Assembly (NCBI GenBank): GCA_937872385.1
Contig: CALMSO010000061.1
Span: 21,953-85,952, forward strand
Length of the DNA: 64,000 nt
Reading direction: 5' to 3'
Origin: an uncultured Saprospiraceae bacterium
Lineage (GTDB): Bacteria > Bacteroidota > Bacteroidia > Chitinophagales > Saprospiraceae
Shown here piece by piece: positions 17,743 through 26,629 of the stretch (position 1 is its first letter; each line of letters opens with the position of its first letter). The notes beneath the pieces are model-generated. The model was not told the origin of the DNA, did no database searches, and worked only from the letters and a program-made list of their open reading frames with translations. A program made the translations under genes and the position numbers.

Positions 17743-18439
17743 CCAGCAGATTAACGAACAATTGGGGGGGCTTCAAAAAGAGCTTTCAAGATTAAAAAAA
17801 GCAACTCAATACATTGAGAATGCAAAGGAGAACTCTGACATAATAATGGCTGAACTTGAAAAGATTCAGCAAAATTATGTGGATTATATAGATGGGGTTT
17901 TTACTCTTTACAGGCAGTATGTTGACGAGTTAAAAAAAAATATTGAAACACAAATCAATAATGGGGTTCTGAAATTTGAAAACACAGGTAACAAAATTGA
18001 TATAACTAATAAAGAAAAGCTTACAGAAACGAAACGCCTCATAGAGCAATATAAGAAGATAGCAGAAGCAACAGATAGTCTGATAGAGGTAATAGGGACA
18101 ATTAATTTTCCTGAGAGGCTTGACCATCTTGATGCAAGTATTCAATTTGTTAATGCTTCTGTGAATGAATCCAGAAAATCTATGGAAAAGAACATCGCAG
18201 GTAGCCAAGAATTATTGATGCGATTGTTGTTTGATCTTGATGCTAATATCAAGAATACGAATGCTTTGATTGGTGAAATGAAGCTGTCAATAGAAAAAAA
18301 TATGTCAGATAGTAAAGTATTATTGTTGAAAAAGTTTGACCAACAATACAAAGAAATAAAAAGCATTAGAATGCTTTTGTATTTTATTTTTGTATTGATT
18401 GTTATCGGAGTAATTGTGGTAATATTTATATTGAAATAG
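17735..18439 (+). CDS. Coiled-coil protein with C-terminal membrane anchor, partner of the helicase
   Basis: 234 residues. It is almost entirely helical coiled coil, with two related segments: RKSMEKNIAGSQELLMRLLF and KLSIEKNMSDSKVLLLKKF. It ends in a single membrane helix (MLLYFIFVLIVIGVIVVIFI), with the bulk of the protein presumably cytoplasmic. The ATG overlaps the helicase stop (ATGTTTGA), so translation is probably coupled and the two products made together. It shares the AT-rich composition of the helicase. No catalytic motif is visible. It may tether the helicase to the membrane or sense or disrupt it, but no function can be assigned. Confidence 0.85.
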   Translation: MFDQQINEQLGGLQKELSRLKKATQYIENAKENSDIIMAELEKIQQNYVDYIDGVFTLYRQYVDELKKNIETQINNGVLKFENTGNKIDITNKEKLTETKRLIEQYKKIAEATDSLIEVIGTINFPERLDHLDASIQFVNASVNESRKSMEKNIAGSQELLMRLLFDLDANIKNTNALIGEMKLSIEKNMSDSKVLLLKKFDQQYKEIKSIRMLLYFIFVLIVIGVIVVIFILK

Positions 18440-18772
18440 GCGTTATGTGTGCCAATATTTTTTATTTTACTAAACCCTGAAACACGCGCCTATTTGGTTA
18501 TAATATTTTTTGTTACTTTCTATAATATTTTTGAAGCATAAAAAAATTGAAGTATTCAAGATTTGATCTTTCAAACGCTTGTTTTTTAGTCAGAAGCAAA
18601 TATGACAGATGTTCTTGTGAACATTCTCTTTTCTAAGCCCTGTTAGAGAATGCAAATTGTAAGAAATTATCAGTATTCAATCCAACCAAATTGTAAGATC
18701 AAGTCCAGGCTATTAAATTTCGCCCCCAAACTTTTCACCACCCCAAACGTTCTCATCCCGTATCGAATGAAT
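18440..18772. other. Right flank of the AT-rich island
   Basis: AT-rich non-coding sequence between the island and mfd. It contains a direct repeat AAATTGTAAGA (18654-18664 and 18688-18698) and a short palindrome GTTCTTGTGAAC (18611-18622). Composition returns to the genome norm near 18710, which may be the island boundary. No tRNA, integrase or transposase is seen. Confidence 0.5.
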
Positions 18773-18780
18773 TACCTTTG
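18773..18780 (+). promoter_or_regulatory. Putative -7 promoter element of mfd
   Basis: TACCTTTG matches TAnnTTTG exactly and ends only 5 nt before the GTG start of mfd. If used, the mRNA would have almost no 5' leader. Confidence 0.5.
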
Positions 18781-18785
18781 CATCC

Positions 18786-21700
18786 GTGAGTAATCTGCAC
18801 CGTGTATTAGAGCTGTATCGCCAAGATCGGCGAACGCAGCAAATCGTCAGCGCCCTCAGCGGCGATACGCCCGCCCGGCTACCTTTGGCTGGCTTGGTAG
18901 GCGCACAGGAGGCCTTTGTCTTGTACGCAACGTATGCCAATCTGCCGCGCAATTATCTGTGCATCGCCAACGATAAAGAGGAAGCAGCTTATCTGCAAAA
19001 TGACTTGTCGAGCCTTTTTGACAAAAAGCCGGTCTGGTTTTTTCCGGATTCGTTCAAGCGGCCTATGCACTTCGAAGCATTCAACAGTACCAATGTGCTG
19101 CAACGCACCGAGGTGATTAATCGCATCACGGCGTCGGGCGCGCGCGGCGAAATCATCATTACCTACCCGGAAGCGCTGTTTGAAAAGGTCGTGTCGCCCG
19201 AAGCGCTCAATGCGCAGCGCATTCAGATTGCCATCGGCGAAAAATTTGACGTGGATTTTGTCATTGAAATCTTAGTGGAATATGGCTTTCGGCGCGAGGA
19301 TTTTGTGTACGAACCGGGGCAGTTTTCTATTCGTGGGGGCATCGTAGATATTTTTTCCTACGGCAGCGAATTGCCTTACCGCATTGAATTGTTTGATGAT
19401 GAGGTAGAAACCATCCGCCTATTCGACCCGCTCACGCAGTTGTCCGAAAAGAATATCGCTTCGGTTTCGATTGTGCCCAATATCAACACCAAGTTTTCGC
19501 GCGAGCAAAAGGTATCGCTATTTCAGGTGCTGCCGCCGGATACCATTCTTTGGGTGAAAGATTTTCAAATTTTGCTCGACAAATTGCAGCAGTGTTTTGA
19601 AAAAGCCGAAGATTTTGCCCAAAACCTAACCGTTTTAGACCATACCGAGCTGGCAGAAATTTTCCGCGACCGCGCCTTCATTTTCCCTCGACAAGTGATG
19701 GAAGACGTGCAGCAACACGCCGTTATTACCCTATCCCCCCATTCCCCTATCCCCCCATTTCCCCATTCCCCTATCCCCCTATCCCCCCATTCCCCCATTT
19801 CCTACGCTTCCAAACCCCAGCCTAATTTCAACAAAAACTTCCCGCTGCTGATCGAGGATTTGCAAAATAATGCTAAAAAACGCATCGAGAATTTTTTGTT
19901 TACCGACAACACCAAGCAAATCGAGCGCTTCTACGCTATTTTCGAAGATTTGGACGCCGATGTACATTTTCACCCAATCCCACAAACGATTTATCAGGGC
20001 TTTATTGACTTAGATTTGCGCATCGCTTGCTACACGGATCATCAAATTTTTGACCGTTTTCATCGGTACAAACTGCGGCAGGGCTACGGCAAAGAGCAAG
20101 CCCTGAGCGTGCGGCTGCTGCGCGAATTGCAACCCGGCGACTACGTGACGCACCTTGATTTTGGTGTGGGGCGCTATTCTGGTTTGGAAAAAATTACCGT
20201 AAACGGGCATGCCCAGGAAGCGGTGCGATTGGTGTATAAAAATAATGACCTGCTATACGTTGGTATCAATTCTTTGCATAAAATTGCCAAATATGTCGGC
20301 AAAGACGGTACCGAACCCGCCCTGAGCAAACTCGGCTCGGATGCTTGGAAAAACCTCAAAGCCAAGACCAAAAAGAAGGTCAAAGATATTGCAACCGAAC
20401 TCATCAAACTCTACGCCCGGCGCAAGGCCTCGCAGGGGCACGCCTTCCCGCCCGACGGGTATTTGCAAAATGAACTCGAAGCCTCGTTCATCTACGAAGA
20501 TACGCCCGACCAATACACGGCCACGCAAGCCGTGAAGGAAGATATGACCAAACCTTACCCCATGGATCGGCTGATCTGTGGCGATGTGGGCTTTGGCAAA
20601 ACCGAAGTAGCTATTCGGGCCGCATTCAAAGCGGTAACGGATGGGAAGCAGGTGGCTGTGCTGGTGCCCACGACGATTTTGGCTTTGCAGCATTTTAAAA
20701 CTTTTGGCGATCGGCTGAAGGAATTTGGCGCGGACGTGGACTATGTCAATCGTTTTCGCAGTGCAAAAGAAAAAAAGGAAGTTTTTGCCAAACTCCAAGA
20801 AGGTAAAATTGATGTCATCATCGGTACGCACGCGCTACTGAGCAAGGATGTGAAATTCAAGGACTTAGGGCTTTTGGTGATTGACGAAGAGCAGAAGTTT
20901 GGCGTGGGCGCTAAGGAAAAACTGCGCAACCTGAAAGTAAATGTGGACACCCTGACGCTGACGGCAACGCCCATTCCGCGCACCCTGCAATTTTCGCTCA
21001 TGGCGGCCCGCGACCTCTCCATTCTCAGAACGCCACCGCCCAACCGCCAGCCCATCCAGACCGAGGTACGCATCTTCAGCGAGCAAATTATTAAGGATGC
21101 CATTATGTACGAAGTGAATCGCGGCGGGCAGGTATTTTTTGTACACAATCGGGTGAAATCATTGCCAGACATGGTCGCTATGCTGCGCAAAATATGTCCC
21201 GACGTGAGCTTCGCCATGGCGCACGGACAAATGGAAGCCGATTCCTTGGAAAAAGTGCTGGTGGACTTTATTGACAAAAAATACGACGTGCTGGTATGCA
21301 CCAACATCATCGAAACAGGGCTGGATATTGCCAATGCGAATACCATCATCATTGACCACGCCGAAATGTTTGGGCTGAGCGACCTGCACCAACTGCGCGG
21401 GCGCGTGGGGCGTTCCAACAAAAAAGCTTTTTGCTATCTATTCACGCCGCCGCTGTCCACCCTGACCACCGAAGCGCGCAAACGCTTGAAAACCATCGAG
21501 GAATTTTCGGATTTGGGCAGTGGTTTGTACATTGCTATGCGCGACCTCGACATCCGCGGCGCGGGCAATCTGCTGGGCGCGGAGCAAAGCGGTTTTATTG
21601 CCGATATTGGCTACGAAACCTACCAGAAAATACTCGAAGAAGCCATTCAAGAACTGAAAGAGAACGAATTTCGGGATGTTTTTGAGGAAGAATTGGACAA

Positions 21701-22196
21701 GGATCGCCGATTTGTGCGCGACGTGCAGGTGGACACCGACGTGGAAATGCTCATTCCGGATGAGTACGTGAGCAGTATTTCTGAACGCTTAGCGCTTTAC
21801 ACCGAATTGGACGGCATCGAAACCGAAGCAGATTTAGCAAAATTTGAGGATAAGCTGCGCGACCGCTTTGGCAAGGTGCCGGGCGTGGTGCGCGAACTCT
21901 TCGACGGCCTGCGCGTGCGCTGGATTTGCCGCGAGCTGGGTTTTGAGCGTATTATTCTGAAAAACAATAAGTTGCGCTGCTATTTTGTCGAAAATCCGCA
22001 ATCGCGCTATTACGAAAGCGACACCTTCAAAAAAGTGATGGACTACTTGGCCAAAGCCGGGCATCAGCAAGGGCTGAGCATTAAGCAATCGGCGCGCAAT
22101 CTCATCGTCGTAAAAGACCAAGTCCGCAGCCTGAAAAAAGCCTACGAAGTGCTCACGAGCGTGGCGGCGGCGTTGGCGGCGGTAGAAGTGGTGTGA
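18786..22196 (+). CDS. mfd: Transcription-repair coupling factor Mfd
   Basis: 1136 residues from a GTG start. Mfd displaces RNA polymerase stalled at DNA damage and recruits UvrA. The order is normal: an N-terminal UvrB-like module (YEPGQFSIRGGIVDIFSYG), the RNA polymerase-interacting domain (LQPGDYVTHLDFGVGRYSG), the translocase motor with Walker A GDVGFGKTEVA, DEEQKFGV and LTLTATPIPRTLQ, motif VI HQLRGRVGRSNKKA, and a C-terminal TRCF domain. Oddity: residues ~314-345 are a low-complexity insert encoded by tandem C-rich words (19728-19800), giving SPHSPIPPFPHSPIPLSPHSPI, in a variable linker. No Shine-Dalgarno is seen, as usual for the phylum. Confidence 0.96.
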   Translation: MSNLHRVLELYRQDRRTQQIVSALSGDTPARLPLAGLVGAQEAFVLYATYANLPRNYLCIANDKEEAAYLQNDLSSLFDKKPVWFFPDSFKRPMHFEAFNSTNVLQRTEVINRITASGARGEIIITYPEALFEKVVSPEALNAQRIQIAIGEKFDVDFVIEILVEYGFRREDFVYEPGQFSIRGGIVDIFSYGSELPYRIELFDDEVETIRLFDPLTQLSEKNIASVSIVPNINTKFSREQKVSLFQVLPPDTILWVKDFQILLDKLQQCFEKAEDFAQNLTVLDHTELAEIFRDRAFIFPRQVMEDVQQHAVITLSPHSPIPPFPHSPIPLSPHSPISYASKPQPNFNKNFPLLIEDLQNNAKKRIENFLFTDNTKQIERFYAIFEDLDADVHFHPIPQTIYQGFIDLDLRIACYTDHQIFDRFHRYKLRQGYGKEQALSVRLLRELQPGDYVTHLDFGVGRYSGLEKITVNGHAQEAVRLVYKNNDLLYVGINSLHKIAKYVGKDGTEPALSKLGSDAWKNLKAKTKKKVKDIATELIKLYARRKASQGHAFPPDGYLQNELEASFIYEDTPDQYTATQAVKEDMTKPYPMDRLICGDVGFGKTEVAIRAAFKAVTDGKQVAVLVPTTILALQHFKTFGDRLKEFGADVDYVNRFRSAKEKKEVFAKLQEGKIDVIIGTHALLSKDVKFKDLGLLVIDEEQKFGVGAKEKLRNLKVNVDTLTLTATPIPRTLQFSLMAARDLSILRTPPPNRQPIQTEVRIFSEQIIKDAIMYEVNRGGQVFFVHNRVKSLPDMVAMLRKICPDVSFAMAHGQMEADSLEKVLVDFIDKKYDVLVCTNIIETGLDIANANTIIIDHAEMFGLSDLHQLRGRVGRSNKKAFCYLFTPPLSTLTTEARKRLKTIEEFSDLGSGLYIAMRDLDIRGAGNLLGAEQSGFIADIGYETYQKILEEAIQELKENEFRDVFEEELDKDRRFVRDVQVDTDVEMLIPDEYVSSISERLALYTELDGIETEADLAKFEDKLRDRFGKVPGVVRELFDGLRVRWICRELGFERIILKNNKLRCYFVENPQSRYYESDTFKKVMDYLAKAGHQQGLSIKQSARNLIVVKDQVRSLKKAYEVLTSVAAALAAVEVV
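19728..19800 (+). repeat. C-rich tandem microrepeat inside mfd
   Basis: Imperfect repeats of words such as CCCCATTCCCCTATC, in frame within mfd. They encode a Ser-Pro-His-Ile-rich linker. Similar words (CCCATTTACCCTATTCCC) occur between genes at 50100-50128. Confidence 0.75.
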
Positions 22197-22210
22197 AGGG
22201 GTTTTTATAA

Positions 22211-22260
22211 AAAAAAAAGCTACCCAACTCGTTGTGAATCAGGTAGCTATCATCTTTTTT
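22211..22260. terminator. Bidirectional terminator between mfd and the serpin gene
   Basis: Inverted repeat AGCTACC / GGTAGCT (22218-22224, 22242-22248), flanked by an A-run on one side and ATCATCTTTTTT on the other. It can therefore end both converging transcripts. Confidence 0.75.
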
Positions 22261-22263
22261 GTT

Positions 22264-23487
22264 TTAGGGTTGCATCATCTTACCGATAAAGAGCACACTG
22301 TTGGTTTTATTGTCTCGAATGACGAAGACAAACGGCCGGTTGACAATGATTTCTGGCGGCAGGGAGGTGGTCTCAAATTCAATGGATGTCACCGCCGCCG
22401 CTTCGGTACCTTTCTCGTCTATTTCTACAAAGGCTTTGTGGCGCACCGCGCTGATGTGCAGGTCTTCGTCTTTGGCGATGTTGGTAAAATTGGCTTGCTG
22501 AGGCGCAAAAGCTATGCCCATGCCCATATCGGTGAGTGCCCGATTGAGTAGTTGCTCGTATTCCATTTTAAATTTTGGCATTCTGAAGGTCATGCGCGGG
22601 CTGTCGCTGAGGTTGTCGAGCCAGACGCGCCAGTTGGTTGCCGAAAGTGAAGCCACCAAGGCATCCATCGAGTAGCCCTCATTGGGCAGGAGGATGGTCA
22701 TCGAGAAGATAGAATCGCCGTAGGGCAGGTCAATGGCCGTCAGCCGGTCGTCGCTAAATACAGGTAGTGACACTTTAGGCAGGAGCATCATGTCCACGTT
22801 TTTTTGTGTGCCGTCGGCTAAGAAAAACGGTTGCTGGTTAGTCTTTTTTGTATCAAACTGGTGGCGCCAAGTGCCCTTGAAGTAAATAGCATTGATAATA
22901 AACATCACCGTTTCGGGCGAAATATCATTTACGATATCTTTTATGAGTCCTTTGGTTTGGTCATTTACCCATTTGTTGATGGTGGCTTTGGCGGCCGGGC
23001 TGTTAAAGTCGAGTGCGCTCACTTGGCTATTGAAAAAAGTACGATTTACATCCAGAAATTCCTGGCGCACTACATAAGTATCTCGATACCAGATAGAATT
23101 GGCTATTTGTAGCTGCACTTTCGGGTCGAGATTGGGCACTACTTCGAGCAAACTGCGATAGGCCGCATTGAGGCGATTCTGTTCCCAGTCCGATACGCGC
23201 ATAGCACCCTGCATATCCGTGTAGGTTTGGCTGGCGGCCCCATTGAGCGCCATGGCGAGCGCCGTCGAAATACTCATCGGTGAGATGAAGATATTATCGG
23301 TTGGCTCAGCGGCGTGCAGTTCCTGAAACAGGTCAAAACCGAAGACATTTTGATCCTTGGTGAGGGAGCACACATCGGATGTGTCCGTGCAAGCGAAGTC
23401 GGTGCCACGCGGCCCTTCCACCGTGTCGGTACATTGCAGGAGCAACATAGCTACACCGAGCGCGAGTAGCATGAATGGTGTTTTCAT
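22264..23487 (-). CDS. Serpin lipoprotein (serine protease inhibitor)
   Basis: 407 residues. The N-terminus is a lipoprotein signal with the lipobox LLLQC, placing it on a membrane. The rest is a full serpin fold: NIFISPMSISTALAMALNGA, FIINAIYFKGTWRHQFD, and the C-terminal NRPFVFVIRDNKTNSVLFIGKM. The reactive-centre loop hinge is of inhibitory type, GTEAAAVTS, small residues being needed for loop insertion. Counting from the hinge puts the scissile bond near Thr-Thr-Ser (EFETTSLPP), which would suit an elastase- or cysteine-protease-like target (inference). Bacterial serpins are thought to guard against host, prey or self proteases. Possibly it protects the cell from its own secreted enzymes. 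Confidence 0.93.
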   Translation of the reverse strand: MKTPFMLLALGVAMLLLQCTDTVEGPRGTDFACTDTSDVCSLTKDQNVFGFDLFQELHAAEPTDNIFISPMSISTALAMALNGAASQTYTDMQGAMRVSDWEQNRLNAAYRSLLEVVPNLDPKVQLQIANSIWYRDTYVVRQEFLDVNRTFFNSQVSALDFNSPAAKATINKWVNDQTKGLIKDIVNDISPETVMFIINAIYFKGTWRHQFDTKKTNQQPFFLADGTQKNVDMMLLPKVSLPVFSDDRLTAIDLPYGDSIFSMTILLPNEGYSMDALVASLSATNWRVWLDNLSDSPRMTFRMPKFKMEYEQLLNRALTDMGMGIAFAPQQANFTNIAKDEDLHISAVRHKAFVEIDEKGTEAAAVTSIEFETTSLPPEIIVNRPFVFVIRDNKTNSVLFIGKMMQP

Positions 23488-23737
23488 AATTGGATTTTTT
23501 GTATTTTACAAAACAAGTACTAATCAGTAAGACGCTGCTCAGTAGCCAAAAGGTTGGCCGTGTTTTCTGTTCCGATGCGCTTGTCCCGCCGAAGTTCTGC
23601 GGTTTTGTCGGATTTTAGCCGCCGCTTTTTTTCGGTATTCAGCAATAGGGCGCTACTTTTGTTTATTGCCACGGCAAAACGTTGTAGGCTCATAAAGCCA
23701 CGCAGCTTTTCACTTTTATTTATTCCCTAAAACGCTT

Positions 23738-26578
23738 ATGCTCATGCAAAATCTGTTTCGTTTTATCTTCTTTTATTTGCTATGCACCACGGCCATTGCG
23801 GCAAGCGCACAGGTGTTGTACACCGAGCCTTTTTTTCCGAAAATAGACCAGCCGGTAACGATTTTCTTCGACGCGACGCAAGGCTCTGGCGGTTTGAGAG
23901 ATTGCAATTGTGATGTATATCTGCACACCGGTGTCATCACCAATGCCAGCACCAGCCCTTCCGACTGGAAGAATGTAGTGACCACCTGGGGGCAGTCCAA
24001 CTCCGCTTGGCGGATGACGCGCGTGCCCGGCGAAGCTAATTTGTACAGCTACACGATTGGGCCATCCATTCGTAGTTATTATAATGTAGGCGCCACCACC
24101 CAAGTGCAACGCATGGCTTTTGTCTTTCGCAATGCCAATGGCTCGCGCGAGGGCAAAGACGTAGGCAATTCCGACATTTACTACGATGTTTTTCCGAATA
24201 ACCTGCCCTTTACAGCGCTGCTGCTCAACCCGACCGCCGGCACGCTGGTGCGCGACATTGGCGAAAGTATCAATATCAGTCTCGTAACTTCCGAAGCGGC
24301 GACCATTACCGTTTTTAGAAATGGCAACGAAGTAACGCAGACCTCCGGCACGCGGCTCGATTATGCATTAGAAGTGACGACCACTGGTACGAATACGGTG
24401 GAAATCCTTGCCGATAATGGCGCTACCACCCAAACGACCTCTTTCACCTACGCTACGCCACTCGCGCTGGCTGAGGCCAACCCGCCCGCTGGCACCCAAT
24501 TAGGCGCTACCTTGCTCAACGGCGATACCAAAGTACGGCTCGCGCTGTTTGCACCTGGCAAAAAGCATGTATTTGTACTGGGTGATTTCAACGACTGGAC
24601 GCCCGACACCGATTATCAAATGACGCCCAGCGCAGATGGCACCTTTTGGATTGAAATAGAGGGGCTTATACCTGGTGAAAATTATACCTATCAATACTTG
24701 GTAGATGGAACCTTGCGCGTAGCCGACCCGTATAGCACCTTAGTGCTCGATCCTTTCAATGATCCATTCATCCCAGCGGTGATCTATCCAAATTTGCCTG
24801 CCTATCCGAGAGATAAAACCGCCGGTAACGTCACCCTGCTGCAGCCCGGCGCGCCGGAGTACCAATGGCAGGTAACGGATTTTGAGCGGCCCGCCAAAGA
24901 AAAATTGGTCATTTACGAACTGCTGCTGCGCGATTTCGTAGCCCGCCACGATTATAATACACTGGTGGACACGCTCGATTACTTAGAGCGCCTCGGCGTG
25001 AACGCCATTGAACTGCTGCCCGTCAATGAATTTGAAGGGAACATCAGTTGGGGCTACAATCCTTCGTTTCACATGGCCTTAGACAAATACTACGGCACCA
25101 TCAATGATTTCAAACGCTTTGTGGACGAGTGCCACCGGCGCGGCATTGCGGTCATCTTGGATGTCGTATATAATCATGCTTTCGGGCAAAGCCCGCTGGC
25201 GCAACTCTACTGGGACAACGCCAACAACCGCCCGGCTGCCAATAATCCCTGGCTGAATCCGGTGGCCCGCCATCCGTTCAATGTAGGTTTTGATTTCAAT
25301 CATGAAAGCCCCGCTACGCGCACCTACGTGGAGCGCAACATTCGCTACTGGCTCTCGGAATTCAGGCTCGACGGCTTCCGTTTTGACCTGTCGAAAGGCT
25401 TCACCCAGCGCCAGTCCAATGATGTAGGTGCTTGGAATCAGTACGATGCTAATCGGATCGCTATTCTAAAACACTACACCGATGTAATGTGGGAAACCAC
25501 TCCCGGCTCGTATGCTATCATGGAGCATTTTGCCGAAAACCGCGAAGAAACAGAGCTTTCTGACTATGGTATGATGCTTTGGGCGGGCTTTGGTCCGCAC
25601 GACAACTACTTAGAGGCGGCGATGGGCTACGGCTCTAATTTTGCCAGCGCTTCCTATCAAAATCGCAACTGGCGCGACCCGCATCTGATTGTTTATATCG
25701 AAAGCCACGACGAGGAGCGCATGGTTTATAAAAACCAACAATTCGGTAATGCTTCCGCCAATTATAATATTCGTTCGATGCCTACGGCCCTACGCCGCGC
25801 CGAGCTGGCCAATGCTTTCTTTTACACCATTCCTGGCCCGAAAATGCTCTGGCAATTTGGCGAGGTAGGGTATGATTTTCCGATTAATTATTGTCCCAAT
25901 GGCACCGTTAATCAAGCCTGCCGCACCGACCCCAAGCCCATTCGCTGGGATTATTATAACGACCCCGACCGCCGTCGCTTGTACGATGTAACGGCTGCGC
26001 TTACGCATTTGAAAACAAATTATGAAACCTTCAATACCACTGATTTTCAATTGAATACAAGTGGTTTTTTGAAAAGCATCCGCTTGAATCACCCGGAAAT
26101 GGATGCAGTGGTACTGGGCAATTTTGCCGTGACGAATGGCTCGGTCGCTGCCCCGTTTTCTCGCACGGGTACTTGGTACGAATATTTTAGTGGCGATAGC
26201 TTGGAGGTGAGCACCACGCCCGTGCTACTGCCTTTTTCGCCCGGCGAATATCGGCTTTATACCTCGGTACGCCTGACGCCGCCGGCAGGAGTGATTACCA
26301 GTGCGCCAGCGGTGGTGCGCGATTATTTCGGGCTGAGCGTAGCGCCTAATCCGAGCAACGGCGACGATGTGCAGGTGCAATACAAATTGGAAAAAGGAGG
26401 GCAGGTGCGCTTAGAAATTTTCAATATGATGGGACAAAAACTACAAACGGTAGTGCAAACCCGGCAACCATCGGGGCTATACAGCGAGCGCATTAACCTG
26501 CTCGACCCCGGCTTGTATCTGTTGCGCCTCACCGTGGATGATAAGATCGAAACCCAACAATTAGTCGTAACGAAATAA
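23738..26578 (+). CDS. Secreted GH13 alpha-amylase family enzyme with CBM48-like module and T9SS sorting domain
   Basis: 946 residues with a signal peptide (LFRFIFFYLLCTTAIAASAQ). The N-terminus holds a beta-sandwich starch-binding-like domain, an Ig-like domain and a CBM48/E-set module (VRLALFAPGKKHVFVLGDFNDW). The GH13 barrel shows region I DVVYNHAFG, region II GFRFDLSKGF (nucleophile Asp), region III IMEHFAEN (acid/base Glu) and region IV ESHDEER. The C-terminal ~85 residues are a type IX secretion sorting domain (APNPSNGDDVQV to the end). It probably degrades external starch or glycogen-like alpha-glucans. The gene stands alone, with a strong hairpin after it. Confidence 0.93.
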   Translation: MLMQNLFRFIFFYLLCTTAIAASAQVLYTEPFFPKIDQPVTIFFDATQGSGGLRDCNCDVYLHTGVITNASTSPSDWKNVVTTWGQSNSAWRMTRVPGEANLYSYTIGPSIRSYYNVGATTQVQRMAFVFRNANGSREGKDVGNSDIYYDVFPNNLPFTALLLNPTAGTLVRDIGESINISLVTSEAATITVFRNGNEVTQTSGTRLDYALEVTTTGTNTVEILADNGATTQTTSFTYATPLALAEANPPAGTQLGATLLNGDTKVRLALFAPGKKHVFVLGDFNDWTPDTDYQMTPSADGTFWIEIEGLIPGENYTYQYLVDGTLRVADPYSTLVLDPFNDPFIPAVIYPNLPAYPRDKTAGNVTLLQPGAPEYQWQVTDFERPAKEKLVIYELLLRDFVARHDYNTLVDTLDYLERLGVNAIELLPVNEFEGNISWGYNPSFHMALDKYYGTINDFKRFVDECHRRGIAVILDVVYNHAFGQSPLAQLYWDNANNRPAANNPWLNPVARHPFNVGFDFNHESPATRTYVERNIRYWLSEFRLDGFRFDLSKGFTQRQSNDVGAWNQYDANRIAILKHYTDVMWETTPGSYAIMEHFAENREETELSDYGMMLWAGFGPHDNYLEAAMGYGSNFASASYQNRNWRDPHLIVYIESHDEERMVYKNQQFGNASANYNIRSMPTALRRAELANAFFYTIPGPKMLWQFGEVGYDFPINYCPNGTVNQACRTDPKPIRWDYYNDPDRRRLYDVTAALTHLKTNYETFNTTDFQLNTSGFLKSIRLNHPEMDAVVLGNFAVTNGSVAAPFSRTGTWYEYFSGDSLEVSTTPVLLPFSPGEYRLYTSVRLTPPAGVITSAPAVVRDYFGLSVAPNPSNGDDVQVQYKLEKGGQVRLEIFNMMGQKLQTVVQTRQPSGLYSERINLLDPGLYLLRLTVDDKIETQQLVVTK

Positions 26579-26587
26579 GTGCGCGTA

Positions 26588-26629
26588 GCAACCAACCGGT
26601 CAGGTTTTTATAGCACCCTGACCGGTTGG
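26588..26629. terminator. Large bidirectional hairpin between the amylase and thioredoxin-like genes
   Basis: A near-perfect inverted repeat ACCAACCGGTCAGG / CCTGACCGGTTGGT, about 14 bp with an 11-nt T-rich loop, between two convergent genes. A diverged copy occurs at 27550-27587. Confidence 0.75.

Noticed and set aside
20253..21421. Long open frames on the minus strand inside mfd (for example 20253-20831 and 20741-21421).
   Set aside because: They lie wholly opposite a clearly real gene, have unlikely compositions and no start or domain features. They are mirror frames of GC-rich codons.
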